This document shows positions 46,971 to 56,262 of a stretch of 64,000 nt of DNA, in pieces. Below the pieces are notes generated by a model that worked only from the letters and a program-made list of their open reading frames with translations, had not been told where the DNA came from and searched no databases. A program made the translations under genes and the position numbers. Each line of letters begins with the position of its first letter. The stretch's first letter is position 1. Origin of the DNA: Wolbachia endosymbiont of Oedothorax gibbosus (GTDB taxonomy: Bacteria > Pseudomonadota > Alphaproteobacteria > Rickettsiales > Anaplasmataceae); the NCBI RefSeq assembly GCF_936270435.1, contig NZ_OW370567.1:496001-560000 (forward strand). Reading direction: 5' to 3'.

Positions 46971-48467
46971 TTATACATATTTCAAATTATTCAAATTTCC
47001 CCTAAATATTAAATAGAGAGTACCAAAATAAACAATAACACTCAAAGCTATTAAAGTCGTTAAATAAACAATACGAGCCAACATTTTATCAAAAAATAAT
47101 CCTGCCAACAAAGAATTAAAAATATAAAGGGCTATTGACATGACTGCCGTTGCTACAAAAATTTTCATGATATTTAACAATAACGCTTGGCTAACCTTAT
47201 ACATTTTATTTATTGTTAAATAACTAATTAATAGAATGGAGTTTATCCAAGTGGAAACGGAAGTAGCGATAGCAATTCCCGTGTGCTGATACTCGTTCAT
47301 TAACAAAAGGTTTAGCACTACATTAATTCCAAGGCACATTAGTGAGAACATAGTTGGTATTTTTAGATTGCCTTTAGCAAAAAATGTGGGTAGCAATACT
47401 TTATTTATAATAAATGCAGGTAAAGAAAGAGAAAATGCTATTAACGTGGGAACAGTTTGCTGCACTGCATAATGATCAAACCGGCCGTAAGAAAAAAGCG
47501 TAAGTAAAATTGTGTCGGGAATAATGATAAAGGCAGCAGTTATTGGCATAATTAACATTAATCCTATGTTGAGAGCCTTGCTTTGTATTTTGACTATATT
47601 TTCAGTATTATTCATCTGTTTTGAAATTAAAGGAAGAAGCACTGTACCAATTGCAGTGCCGATTATTCCCTGCGGTAGTTGATTTAGTCTATCGGCATAA
47701 TATATATAAGACACCGCATTTGGTATAAAACTCGCCATGATTGTGTCAATCCATACACTTATTTGTATAAAACAGTGGTTTATAATCGAGGGTACCACAC
47801 GTTTAAAAAAAAGCCTTACTTTGTCACTCAATTCTAAACTAAAAGAAAAAAGCGTGTTTAATTTCTGCGCGCTAAATAGCATCAGCAATAACTGCAAGGC
47901 CCCTCCAACCAACACAGCTATAGAAAGATTATATTCTGGAGTTGCGATATACGGTATAAATAAACTGATTATCAAACAGAGGTTCAAAATAATTGGTGCA
48001 ATAGCTGTTGAAACAAAGTGTTGCTTTACTTGAAGCATTCCTCCAATAAGTGCTGCAATTGAGCTAAAAATTATGTAAGGCAGCATAATTCTTGAAAGCG
48101 TAACGGTAAGAGCAAACTTGCTTTGATCAAAGCCAGGAGTAAATATTTGAATCATATAAGGAGAGAAAGTTTGCATGATAAGGCAAAAAATTACTAAGAT
48201 AATAAACGTAATGGATATTACACTACTTGCAAAGTTAAATGCCTTTTTATTATCATGTGATTCTGCTGAGTATAATGGTATGAATGAGGTAGTAAATGCT
48301 CCCTCTGCAAAAAACGATCGAAATAAATTAGCAAAGCGAAATGAAGAAAAGAATATGTCTGCAAGAGAGGTTGCACCAATAACCGTAGCAATCAATACAT
48401 CTCTTATTAACCCTGAGATCCTTGAAATAGCCGTAAAAAAACTAAATGTGAAAATACTTTTAAACAT
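46971..48467 (-). CDS. murJ: Lipid II flippase MurJ
   Basis: MurJ moves lipid II across the inner membrane. The 498-residue protein has about fourteen hydrophobic segments and the family opening FFTAISRISGLIRDVLIATVIG with FRFANLFRSFFAEGAFTTSFIP. This holds the conserved arginines and acidic residues of the central cavity. Its presence with ftsI and ldcA in this window supports a working, if reduced, peptidoglycan pathway. Confidence 0.94.
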   Translation of the reverse strand: MFKSIFTFSFFTAISRISGLIRDVLIATVIGATSLADIFFSSFRFANLFRSFFAEGAFTTSFIPLYSAESHDNKKAFNFASSVISITFIILVIFCLIMQTFSPYMIQIFTPGFDQSKFALTVTLSRIMLPYIIFSSIAALIGGMLQVKQHFVSTAIAPIILNLCLIISLFIPYIATPEYNLSIAVLVGGALQLLLMLFSAQKLNTLFSFSLELSDKVRLFFKRVVPSIINHCFIQISVWIDTIMASFIPNAVSYIYYADRLNQLPQGIIGTAIGTVLLPLISKQMNNTENIVKIQSKALNIGLMLIMPITAAFIIIPDTILLTLFSYGRFDHYAVQQTVPTLIAFSLSLPAFIINKVLLPTFFAKGNLKIPTMFSLMCLGINVVLNLLLMNEYQHTGIAIATSVSTWINSILLISYLTINKMYKVSQALLLNIMKIFVATAVMSIALYIFNSLLAGLFFDKMLARIVYLTTLIALSVIVYFGTLYLIFRGNLNNLKYV

Positions 48468-48620
48468 ACCACTACTTTATTAGTATCAATACAATTAACT
48501 ATAATAGTAGAAGTATCAATGAAAATATTTATTGGCTAAACTTAAAACCCTCTGCAAAAGGAGAGTAGCTTAAATAATCAATTGACTATTTGCGCTCGTA
48601 TGTTAGAAATTTTATATCTT

Positions 48621-48697
48621 GGCGGGCGTAGCTCAGTTGGTAGAGCGTCAGTTTGTGGTACTGAATGTCGCCAGTTCGATCCTGGTCGCTCGCCCCA
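48621..48697 (+). tRNA. trnH: tRNA-His (anticodon GTG)
   Basis: Acceptor GCGGGCG pairs with CGCTCGC. The extra 5' G at -1 (48621) faces C73, the identity element of tRNA-His. The loop TTGTGGT between TCAGT and ACTGA gives anticodon GTG. CCA is encoded (48695-48697). Confidence 0.96.
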
Positions 48698-48741
48698 CTA
48701 AAATTTTCTGCTTTACAGAAGTATGAACAAATGGTAATATA

Positions 48742-48785
48742 GTATCTGTTCAGCAGAGTGGCAAAATAAGGTAGACGAGAAAAGA
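48742..48785 (+). repeat. IS66-type 5' end relic
   Basis: 48742-48761 matches the IS66 terminal sequence with one change, and the next 20 bases (GCAAAATAAGGTAGAC) also match copy 2 at 52914 onward. No transposase remains. Confidence 0.65.
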
Positions 48786-48897
48786 CAACTATAGGAACAA
48801 ATGGGTGTCATTCCAGCGCGTGACGCTGGAATATAGTTTTCCATATAATCTCATCGAAAACGTTTTTCTATGCTAGTTTACAAGCAAACTTTTCTGG

Positions 48898-48921
48898 ATC
48901 CCAGTGTCTGGGCACTGGGAT
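48898..48921. repeat. Palindromic repeat, ATCCCAGTG type
   Basis: Arms 48898-48906 and 48913-48921 are perfect. It lies in the 434-base gap between trnH and rpmF, which otherwise holds only the IS66 end and a half-site near 48815. Confidence 0.85.
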
Positions 48922-49131
48922 GACACCCCACTGGTGGCCCAAACTACAACGTTCGTACAGTTGTGCGCGGCGCTAACGAGTAGCGGAATGACGGTTTTTC
49001 AAATTGTAGAGCCACTTTAGCTATAGAACTCAATTACATAAGCAAACCTTACTTATTTTACTATCCCTGTTTACTTCCTGTAAAAAACATGTTACTAATG
49101 TATTGTATTTTGTAGTAGAATGGAGGAAATT

Positions 49132-49314
49132 TTGGCAGTTCCAAAAAGAAAAAAGTCAAAGTCAAGGCGTAATATGCATCGTTCTCATCATGCTATTCAG
49201 CCTAAGAATATTGTGGTGTGTTCAACAACTGGGGAATTCATGTTGCCTCATAACGTAGCAGTTGATGGCAGTTACAAAGGAAAACGGGTTTTCATCAAGC
49301 AACAGGCAGAGTGA
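49132..49314 (+). CDS. rpmF: Ribosomal protein L32
   Basis: The 60-residue product MAVPKRKKSKSRRNMHRSHH is a clear L32. The start is a TTG at 49132: the family always begins with A-V-P after Met, and GGAGG (49122-49126) lies five bases before it. The ATG at 49120 would place the ribosome-binding sequence inside the gene. Bacterial rpmF-plsX-fabH is a common gene order, and it is kept here. Confidence 0.93.
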   Translation: MAVPKRKKSKSRRNMHRSHHAIQPKNIVVCSTTGEFMLPHNVAVDGSYKGKRVFIKQQAE

Positions 49315-49324
49315 CTATTATGAT

Positions 49325-50362
49325 ATGTTATCTACGGTCAATAATAATATAGTTATTGCACTTGACGCTATGGGGGGCGATTTTGCGCCTCTTTCCGTAA
49401 TTCAGGGCGCTGGTTTTTTTTTGGATAATCTTGTTGACCCAGGAATTAAAGTTTTTTTTCATATTTATGGAGATAAGGAAGAAGTATCTCCTTTGCTTTT
49501 GAAATATAAAAAAGTAAGTAACAATTCTGAATTTACTCATTGTTCTGACAATGTCCTTGCAAATGATAAGCCATCTTTTGCGCTGAGACATCGTAAAGAC
49601 TCAAGTATGAAGGCTGCAATTGTTGCAGTAAAAGAAGGTAAAGCTTTCGGAGTGGTATCTTCAGGTAATACTGGAGCATTGATGGCAATTTCCAGATTTA
49701 TTTTAGGAACATTACCAAATATTTATCGCCCTGCTATTGCGTCTGTCTGTCCAACTAAGACAAAGAGCTTTGCATTGCTTGACCTTGGTGCAAATGTTGA
49801 TTGTAATGCCGACTCATTATTTCAATTTGCATTAATGGGAAGTATATTTGCAAAAGTAGCGCTAAAAATTGACAATCCTGAGGTTGCTTTGCTAAATATC
49901 GGTACAGAAGAAGTTAAAGGCACTGACTCAGTACGCGGCGCTTTTGAGTTGCTTAAAAACGCTCCAGGCATTAATTTCAAAGGGTATATAGAGGCAAGTG
50001 AGTTCTTAGAGGGTAATATAGATGTGATTGTTGCTGATGGTTTTGTTGGCAATGTAATGCTCAAAACGGCTGAGGCAACCGCTAGTACCTTTATCAATCT
50101 AATAAAGCAGGAAGTACTGAGCTCATGGGCAGCAAAAATGCTTGTTGGTATATTGTTAAAATCCAGACTAAATAAAACACTAACGCGTTTTAATCCTAAA
50201 ATTAGAAATGGAGCTATGTTTTTAGGGCTGAATGGTATCATCATTAAAAGTCATGGAAATTCTGATGCTATTTCTTTTGCCCATGCCATAAAATTTGCAG
50301 TAAATGCAATTAGTGAAAATTTAAATCAAAAGATAATTAATGGGGTAAGTCACGTTGAATAA
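49325..50362 (+). CDS. plsX: Phosphate acyltransferase PlsX
   Basis: PlsX converts acyl-ACP to acyl-phosphate, which PlsY uses to make lysophosphatidate. From ATG 49325 the product has 345 residues, with IALDAMGGDFAP, SSGNTGALMAISRFILG, ALLDLGANVDC, LLNIGTEEVKG and VADGFVGNVMLKTAE. It starts ten bases after rpmF and overlaps fabH by eight bases. Confidence 0.95.
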   Translation: MLSTVNNNIVIALDAMGGDFAPLSVIQGAGFFLDNLVDPGIKVFFHIYGDKEEVSPLLLKYKKVSNNSEFTHCSDNVLANDKPSFALRHRKDSSMKAAIVAVKEGKAFGVVSSGNTGALMAISRFILGTLPNIYRPAIASVCPTKTKSFALLDLGANVDCNADSLFQFALMGSIFAKVALKIDNPEVALLNIGTEEVKGTDSVRGAFELLKNAPGINFKGYIEASEFLEGNIDVIVADGFVGNVMLKTAEATASTFINLIKQEVLSSWAAKMLVGILLKSRLNKTLTRFNPKIRNGAMFLGLNGIIIKSHGNSDAISFAHAIKFAVNAISENLNQKIINGVSHVE

Positions 50363-51311
50363 AAGTTTTATATTAAGCACTGGATCTTACCTACCAAGAA
50401 AAACGTTGAGTAACAACGAAATTGCATCGATAGTTGAGACAAGCGATGAATGGATAAGGCAGAGAACAGGAATAGTTCAAAGGCATATAGCAGATGAAGG
50501 AGAATTAACGTCAGACTTAGCTGTAAATGCAGCAAGAAATGCTATAGAAAAAGCTAAAATTTCAGTAGATGAAATTGATTTAATCATAGTTGCCACAACA
50601 ACGCCTGATAAAACTTTGCCTAGCTGTGCAACGATTGTACAAAGTAAGTTAAAATGTAAAAACGCATTTTCTTTTGATGTACAAGCAGCATGCTCTGGTT
50701 TTATATATGCAGTTACAGTTGCTGATTCGCTCATAAAATCTAACAATAGAATTAAATGTGCGCTCGTTATTGGCGCTGAAATAATGTCTAGGATTGTTGA
50801 TTGGGAAGATAGATCAACTTGTATACTCTTTGGTGATGGTGCTGGTGCAGTGGTGATGAAATCAAAAATTGATAAAAGTGGCATCATATCAACAAACTTA
50901 CATTCCGATGGTAATGTAGATATATTATGTACAAGTGGAGGAGTGTCCTCAACTGGCAATTCTGGAAAAATATGCATGAATGGAACAGAAGTGTTTAAAT
51001 ATGCGGTAGACAAGTTAACAGCTTCAGTAGAGGAAGCACTAAGATGCAATAATTTAAAAATTACTGAGATTGATTGGTTAATTCCCCATCAAGCAAACAT
51101 TCGTATTATTGAAGCAGTAGTAAAGAAATTAGATTTTTCTATAGAGAAAGTGATTAATACCGTTGATAAGCATGCAAATACCTCAGCGGCATCAATTCCA
51201 CTGGCCTTAGACTATGCAATACAAGAATCAAAAATAAAATTAGGAAGCCAGGGACTGCTGATTGCAATAGGCGCAGGCCTGACCTGGGGTTCCGTGTTGC
51301 TGCGCTATTAG
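50355..51311 (+). CDS. fabH: 3-oxoacyl-ACP synthase III
   Basis: FabH starts fatty acid synthesis by condensing acetyl-CoA with malonyl-ACP. The 318-residue protein has the catalytic triad Cys113 (QAACSGFIYA), His245 (IPHQANIRI) and Asn275 (HANTSAASI). The start is TTG 50355, overlapping plsX by eight bases, which suggests coupled translation. The C-terminal GAGLTWGSVLLRY is typical. Confidence 0.96.
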   Translation: MNKSFILSTGSYLPRKTLSNNEIASIVETSDEWIRQRTGIVQRHIADEGELTSDLAVNAARNAIEKAKISVDEIDLIIVATTTPDKTLPSCATIVQSKLKCKNAFSFDVQAACSGFIYAVTVADSLIKSNNRIKCALVIGAEIMSRIVDWEDRSTCILFGDGAGAVVMKSKIDKSGIISTNLHSDGNVDILCTSGGVSSTGNSGKICMNGTEVFKYAVDKLTASVEEALRCNNLKITEIDWLIPHQANIRIIEAVVKKLDFSIEKVINTVDKHANTSAASIPLALDYAIQESKIKLGSQGLLIAIGAGLTWGSVLLRY

Positions 51312-51344
51312 ACTTCCTGCATTACCTCCTGTCACCCAAGTAGC

Positions 51345-51435
51345 TATATAGGTTGTTACTGAATTTTTATCAGCAAACAGCACGTTCGGTTTTCCTGGAG
51401 TTCTTTTCTCAGTTGGGGATTGTTTGTAAATAACA
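51345..51435 (-). pseudogene. Protein-like remnant left of the IS3 element
   Basis: On the minus strand one frame reads QSPTEKRTPGKPNVLFADKN followed by SVTTYIATW, then runs into palindromic-repeat sequence and the fabH 3' end. It may belong with the fragment on the other side of the IS3 element (52674-52897), but the frames do not join exactly. Family unknown. Confidence 0.35.
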
Positions 51436-51512
51436 TGACCTTACCCAGAAAAAGTAGAGAGGAAGTTAAGCCATTTTTGAGGTAAAATAAAACATGATCA
51501 TGAGGGCTTATT

Positions 51513-51875
51513 ATGGTAAAGAACAGAAAGAATTACACAGTGGAATTTAAATTAGAGGCAATAAAGTTGGTAAAGGAAACGGGGCAGTCAGCAAGCAAAA
51601 TAGCTAAAGATTTAGGAATAGATAACAGTACACTAAGTGACTGGATAAAAAAATATAACGAAAAAGGATCAATAGAAGAAGCATTTCCTGGTAAGGGAAA
51701 GTTGGCACCATGTGATAAAGAAAAGTTTGAATTAAAGAAAGAACTAACAAGAGTTACTAGAGAAAGAGACATTTTAAAAAAAGCCCTGGGCAAGTCACAA
51801 AGAGTAAAATATTTATTTATCAAAAAGCATAGAAACTACTATAAAGTACAGGAGTTATGCAGGATTTTCTGCTAG
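51513..51875 (+). CDS. IS3-family OrfA with fused start of OrfB
   Basis: The 120-residue product has the HTH region NYTVEFKLEAIKLVKETGQS with DLGIDNSTLSDWIKKY and the leucine-zipper-like KKELTRVTRERDILKKAL typical of OrfA. It then runs without a stop into the beginning of OrfB (YLFIKKHRNYYKVQELCRIF), where an indel ends the frame. It is probably not functional without OrfB. Confidence 0.8.
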   Translation: MVKNRKNYTVEFKLEAIKLVKETGQSASKIAKDLGIDNSTLSDWIKKYNEKGSIEEAFPGKGKLAPCDKEKFELKKELTRVTRERDILKKALGKSQRVKYLFIKKHRNYYKVQELCRIFC

Positions 51876-52629
51876 CGGCTACTACAAATGGACTAGTAAG
51901 AAGAAAAGCAGCAAAGAATCAACAAGGGAGCAGTTTCTAGCAGATATTCAAAAAATATACCAAGCATCTAATTGTAGATATGGTGCACCTAAAATTCATG
52001 CTGAACTAAAGGCTTTAGGTAAAAATTGCAACATCAAAACAGTGCAGGATGTCATGCAAAAAAATGGCATTCAAGCTAGACTGAGGCGAAGATTCAAAAG
52101 CAAAAAACAGCAGACTGACAATAGCTCCCAATATATTGGACCAAAACTTTACTACTAGTCAGCCAAACAAAGTATGGGTAACTGATATTACATACATAAA
52201 AACTAAGGATGGTTGGCTATATTTGGCAGCAATAATTGATCTATATTCACGTATGGTAGTTAATGAGTAGTACAATAACTAAGCATAGATGCTTTATTGA
52301 TGGCTGTTGATAAGCGCAAACCAGCCAAAGATCTGCTATTTCATAGTGATCAAGGTTCACAATATACCTCTAAAAATTATCAATTTTTACTGAATACAAA
52401 AAGTATTATTTCTAGCATGAGTCACAAAGGTTGTTGTTACGATAATGCTGTTTCGGAGAGCTTTTTTAGTTCACTAAAGAGGGAATTACTCATTGATACC
52501 TCACAACACTCCGCACAACAAGCTAGAACCGCAATATTTGAATACATAGAAATTTTTTATAACAAACAACGTAGACATTCTACTATTAACTATTGCATTC
52601 CTGAAAAATTTGATTCATCATTTTCATAA
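51870..52629 (+). pseudogene. IS3-family OrfB transposase, degraded
   Basis: Integrase-type segments appear in successive frames: SASGYYKWTSKKK, GAPKIHAELKALGKN, then VWVTDITYIKTKDGWLYLAA (first Asp) up to a stop at about 52270. The last frame gives LLFHSDQGSQYTSKNY (second Asp), GCCYDNAVSESFFSSLK (Glu) and the C-terminus. At least three lesions separate them. The DDE residues persist but in different frames. Confidence 0.85.
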
Positions 52630-52673
52630 TGAAAATGGCTTAACTTCCTCTCTACTTTTTCTGGGTAAGGTCA

Positions 52674-52897
52674 GTTTGTTGGTTCCAAAAAAGTAGCGCT
52701 ACTCTTTGGTATAATTAAAGGAAAGCCAATATTATAAACTCTACTAGTAAAATTAACTGGACTAAAAAATCCACATAAACCAGAAGGATATATACACTGT
52801 TGATGATTAAGATTTACTGTTAAGTAAAAGAAACTATTTTTAACAGAATAACCTATTTTGGTTTGCTTAATTACTTCATCAATACCCTTACTGTACG
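52674..52897 (-). pseudogene. Unidentified gene fragment between IS66 and IS3
   Basis: A continuous minus-strand frame with protein-like composition (SKGIDEVIKQTKIGYSV, LNHQQCIYPSGLCGFFS, VYNIGFPLIIPKSSATF) is cut on its 5' side by the IS66 end and on its 3' side by the IS3 end. I do not recognise the protein. Confidence 0.4.
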
Positions 52898-53690
52898 GTA
52901 TCCGTTCAGGGGAGCGGCAAAATAAGGTAGACAAAGCAAGATAATAAAGATAATCATAGAGCAAAAATGTGGTAAACTTTTTAGAACTCTGCAAAAATTT
53001 ACAGCAAAAAATAGAAAAGTTGGAAGGGAGGATAGAAGAGTTAGAGGCAGAAAATAAGGCCTTGAGGATTGAGAACGCTGAGTTGAAAGAGAGGCTTGGT
53101 TTAAACTCGAAAAATTCATCTCTGCCAAGCTCTAAAGAATTATACAAAATAAAGAAGGACAAGCCAAAGAGCGACAGAAACGTCGGTGGTCAGGTTGGTC
53201 ATAAAGGAAGTTTTCGCGCCAAAATGGATGCAGATGAGGTGATAAAAGTAAAGTTGTCATCTACTTGTGAATGCGGAGGAGAGATTGCAATATGCAAGGG
53301 ACCGTACATTCATCAAAAAGTTGATCTTCCGTAAATTAGGCCTTATGTAGTGGAATATCAATGGTCGTTGCCGGAGATGCGGGAAAAGAAGAAGCAGTAA
53401 GTTACCAGAAGGTGTTACGCCAGATACATTTGGTCCAAAAGTTAAGTCAACAATCGCGGCGCTGAGCGGATTTTACAAGAACTCGAAAAGAGAAATAGCA
53501 AATATTATAAAAAATATTTTCAACCTGGACATCAGTGTTGGTAGCGTGTCAAATAGCGAGGCTAGAGTTGCAGAAAAATGCCAAGAAGCATATGAGCAGA
53601 TCGAACAAGAGATAAGTAGAAGTAAAGTTCTACTTATTGATGAAACGAGCCATTATAACAAAGGTAAGCTCGCTTGGTTCTCTAATTGCA
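52898..53690 (+). mobile_element. IS66-type element, copy 2, truncated
   Basis: It begins with the IS66 terminal sequence (52898-52917) and runs to about 53675, where similarity to copy 1 stops. A short unrelated stretch then leads to the IS481-type end at 53709. Confidence 0.75.
52969..53675 (+). pseudogene. IS66-family transposase fragment
   Basis: Like copy 1 it has the coiled coil, GLNSKNSSLPSS, the basic linker and the first zinc-binding half, then the same stop after QKVDLP (53332-53334). After a frame change come RCRRCGKRRSSKLPEGV and LLIDETSHYNKGKLAW, then the truncation. The coiled coil is shorter than in copy 1, so the copies are not identical. Sharing the stop means the family was broken before it spread, or was moved in trans. 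Confidence 0.85.
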
Positions 53691-54247
53691 CATAAGTCAA
53701 CAATAATGTGTAATAGTTTAGACTTGATCTGACAGGCAAACAAAGTAAGATAAAAATATGAACAAATTTTAAAGGAGTGTCAGGCAACACAAGAAAAAAT
53801 ACTAAAACCAAAGTTGGGATTGCTAGAACTTGCAAAGCAATTAGGAAATGTATCACAGGCGTGTAAGGTAATGGGATATTCAAGGGATACATTTTACCGC
53901 TTCAAAGAACTGTATGAAACAGGAGGAGAAGAGCGAAAAGCAAGCCATTATATGCAAATAGAGTATCGGAGGATATAGAAAAAGCAGTAATTGAAATAGC
54001 AATAGAATTTCCAGCATATGGACAAGAAAGAGCAGCAAACGAAGAGAGGAATTCTCATCTCTGCAAGTGGAATAAGATCAGTGTGGCAAAGAAACAATCT
54101 TGAAAATTTCAAAAAGAGGTTAAAGGCATTAGAAGCAAAAGTAGCTCAGCATTTTAACAGAAGAGCAGATAACAGCTCTAGAGAAGGCTAAGGAAGAAAA
54201 AGAGGCCCATGGAGAAATTGAAACAGAGCATCCAGGATACTTGGGTA

Positions 54248-55594
54248 GGGGAATGTTCAAAAAAGTGTGTCAAACCGCATTTTTAATTCAACTCAATTTT
54301 CAATCTACCAGGAAAGAAAATATCAAGTTGAGATATAGTTAAAGCCCAATTAGGTATAGCCATAATCCAATTTTGCTCTGCCTTTTTTATAGCACAATAT
54401 ACCTGTTTGTACAAGGCATTTGTACTAGTAAATGAGCCCTTAGTTTTAGTGAATTTTCTAATCTGTCTATGCAACCCCTCAATAGGATTGGTGGTATAAA
54501 TCAGCTTTCTAACTGGCCCAGAATACTTAAAATAACCAGATAAATTTTCCCAATTATTTTGCCACGATTTTATAACCAAAGGATATTTTTCACCCCATTT
54601 TTCTTCCAGCTCAAGCAAATAATTCTCAGCGATTTCTTTACTTGAAGCACGATATATTTTCTTCAAATCGTTCATGAAAACTTTCACATCTTTGCTGGAT
54701 ACATATTTCAATGAATTCCTTATCTGATGCACTATACATAGCTGTACTTCTGCTTTAGGAAACACACTATTTATTGCTGCAGGAAAACTTTTTAGACCAT
54801 CGACGCAGGCAATCAGAATATCCTCTACTCCTCTCTCTTTTAGGTCATTTAATACCCCTAACCAGAAGTTGGCTCCCTCACTTTCGGCTAAATAAAAGCC
54901 TAGTACCTCTTTTCTGCCATTTTGATCTACGCCTAATATATTATACATGCATTTACTTACGCAATGCCCGTCCTCCTTAACTTTGAAAAACATGCCATCC
55001 ATGAACACTATTGGGTACACAGACTGCAATGGGCGACTACGCCATTCGTTGATTACCGGTAGCAATTTGTCGGTAATACTTGATATCTCTGCCGCCGATA
55101 TTTTGTGATCATAAATTTCCTCAACGTGTGACGCTATATCTCTATAACTCATACCACTGGCAAATGTGCTCAAGATCTTCGTTTCAAGCTCTGGATGTAA
55201 GTTTGTTTGCCTTTTTTTGACTATTTGCGGCTCAAAACTTCCTTCTCTATCCCTTGGCGTCAAAAGTTCAAATGAACCGGCACTTGTCCTTAAAGTCTTT
55301 CCATTTCTCCCATTTCTTCGATTATTTTCTTCGCTTTCAGCCAACAAGTGATTTTCTATTTCACCTTCCAAACTTGCCTCCAGCAGCTTTTTTATCAATG
55401 GTGTTAATACTCCGTCCCTTCCCGTCAGCGGCCTTCCTTCTCGTATAGACGACAGGATATTTGTTTCTAATTCTTTATAATCTACCAATCCAGTAGTTTT
55501 ATTTGCTATTCTTTGATTCATATGTGAAACCTCCATTTTTTTTATATCAATTTATTACTTTTTTTTCGGTTTGACACACTTTTTTGAACATTCC
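54248..55594 (-). mobile_element. IS256-family element
   Basis: The ends pair over about 28 bases (GGAATGTTCAAAAAAGTGTG and its complement at the other end). They are flanked by the 8-bp duplication CTTGGGTA (54240-54247 and 55595-55602). Confidence 0.92.
54283..55521 (-). CDS. IS256-family (mutator-type) transposase
   Basis: The intact protein of about 412 residues has the family's catalytic residues: IVFMDGMFFKVK (first Asp), LIACVDGLKSFPAAI (second Asp) and YTTNPIEGLHRQIRKFTK (Glu). C-H landmarks lie in QLCIVHQIRNSLKY. The start MNQRIANKT at 55521 is chosen because GGAGG lies eight bases before it; an ATG five codons upstream would put that site inside the gene. No lesion is visible, so it may be active. 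Confidence 0.9.
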   Translation of the reverse strand: MNQRIANKTTGLVDYKELETNILSSIREGRPLTGRDGVLTPLIKKLLEASLEGEIENHLLAESEENNRRNGRNGKTLRTSAGSFELLTPRDREGSFEPQIVKKRQTNLHPELETKILSTFASGMSYRDIASHVEEIYDHKISAAEISSITDKLLPVINEWRSRPLQSVYPIVFMDGMFFKVKEDGHCVSKCMYNILGVDQNGRKEVLGFYLAESEGANFWLGVLNDLKERGVEDILIACVDGLKSFPAAINSVFPKAEVQLCIVHQIRNSLKYVSSKDVKVFMNDLKKIYRASSKEIAENYLLELEEKWGEKYPLVIKSWQNNWENLSGYFKYSGPVRKLIYTTNPIEGLHRQIRKFTKTKGSFTSTNALYKQVYCAIKKAEQNWIMAIPNWALTISQLDIFFPGRLKIELN

Positions 55595-56241
55595 CTTGGG
55601 TAGCCAAGACAGTTATTATGTGGGTAATATCAAAGGTATTGGAAGAATTTACCAGCAAACCTTTGTTGATACCTATTCTAGAGTTGCTTTTGCTAAGCTT
55701 TACACAGAAAGGACTGCTATCACAGGTGCAGATCTTCTTAATGATAGGGTAATACCGTTTTTTGATGAACAGAAAGTATCATTACTACGCGTTTTGACGG
55801 ATCGTGGTACAGAGTATTGTGGCAGACCGGAAAATCACGCTTACCAGCTGTATTTGGGGGTAGAAAATATTGATCATTCTCGAACCAAAGCTCGTTCTCC
55901 ACAGACTAATGGCATATGTGAAAGGTTCCACAGAACTATGCAAGATCAATATTATCTTTAGAAAGAAAATTTACACCTCTTTGGCAGAACTTCAGTTAGA
56001 TGTAGACCATTGGGTGCATTCTTACAATAGATCTAGACCGCATTCAGGTAAATATTGCTATCCTATGCAAACCTTTTTTGATAGTATGCATATTGCTTAT
56101 CAGAAAAATATTGATAGCATTAAACAGGATGCTGATTTTGGTTTTGACTTTGTCAATTCTTCTGTCAGTTAATTCACGCCTGTCAGATCAAGTCTAAACT
56201 ATTACACCTTATGCTACTTTTCCTTAACTTGACGCGTATGG

Positions 56242-56258
56242 TTTTTTGAACATTCCCT
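56242..56258. repeat. IS256 end relic
   Basis: TTTTTTGAACATTCCC repeats the right end of the IS256 element (55577-55595), followed directly by the 3' end of the ftsI-like gene. No transposase is attached. Confidence 0.5.
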
Positions 56259-56262
56259 AATG

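Larger units (their letters stand above)
51436..52673 (+). mobile_element. IS3-family element
   Basis: The ends are 42-base perfect inverted repeats, starting TGACCTTACCCAG at 51436 and ending at 52673. The element is 1,238 bp. No clear target duplication is seen. Confidence 0.92.
53765..56172 (+). pseudogene. IS481-type transposase, degraded and interrupted by IS256
   Basis: It has the same HTH region, the same frame lesions near 53940-54180 and the same catalytic half as copy 1: VDTYSRVAFAK, LTDRGTEYC and NGICERFHRTM, 55595-55961, continuing in another frame to 56172. At the place where copy 1 has IS982 this copy is continuous (CTCTAGAGAAGG). Confidence 0.82.
53709..56206 (+). mobile_element. 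IS481-type element, copy 2 (interrupted by IS256)
   Basis: The 29-base inverted ends match copy 1 (12203-14332). An IS256 element sits at 54248-55594. Outside the insertions the two copies look the same along their length. Confidence 0.87.

Noticed and set aside
53690..53708. Target duplication for the IS481-type copy 2
   Set aside because: The flanks of the left and right ends do not match over any useful length.
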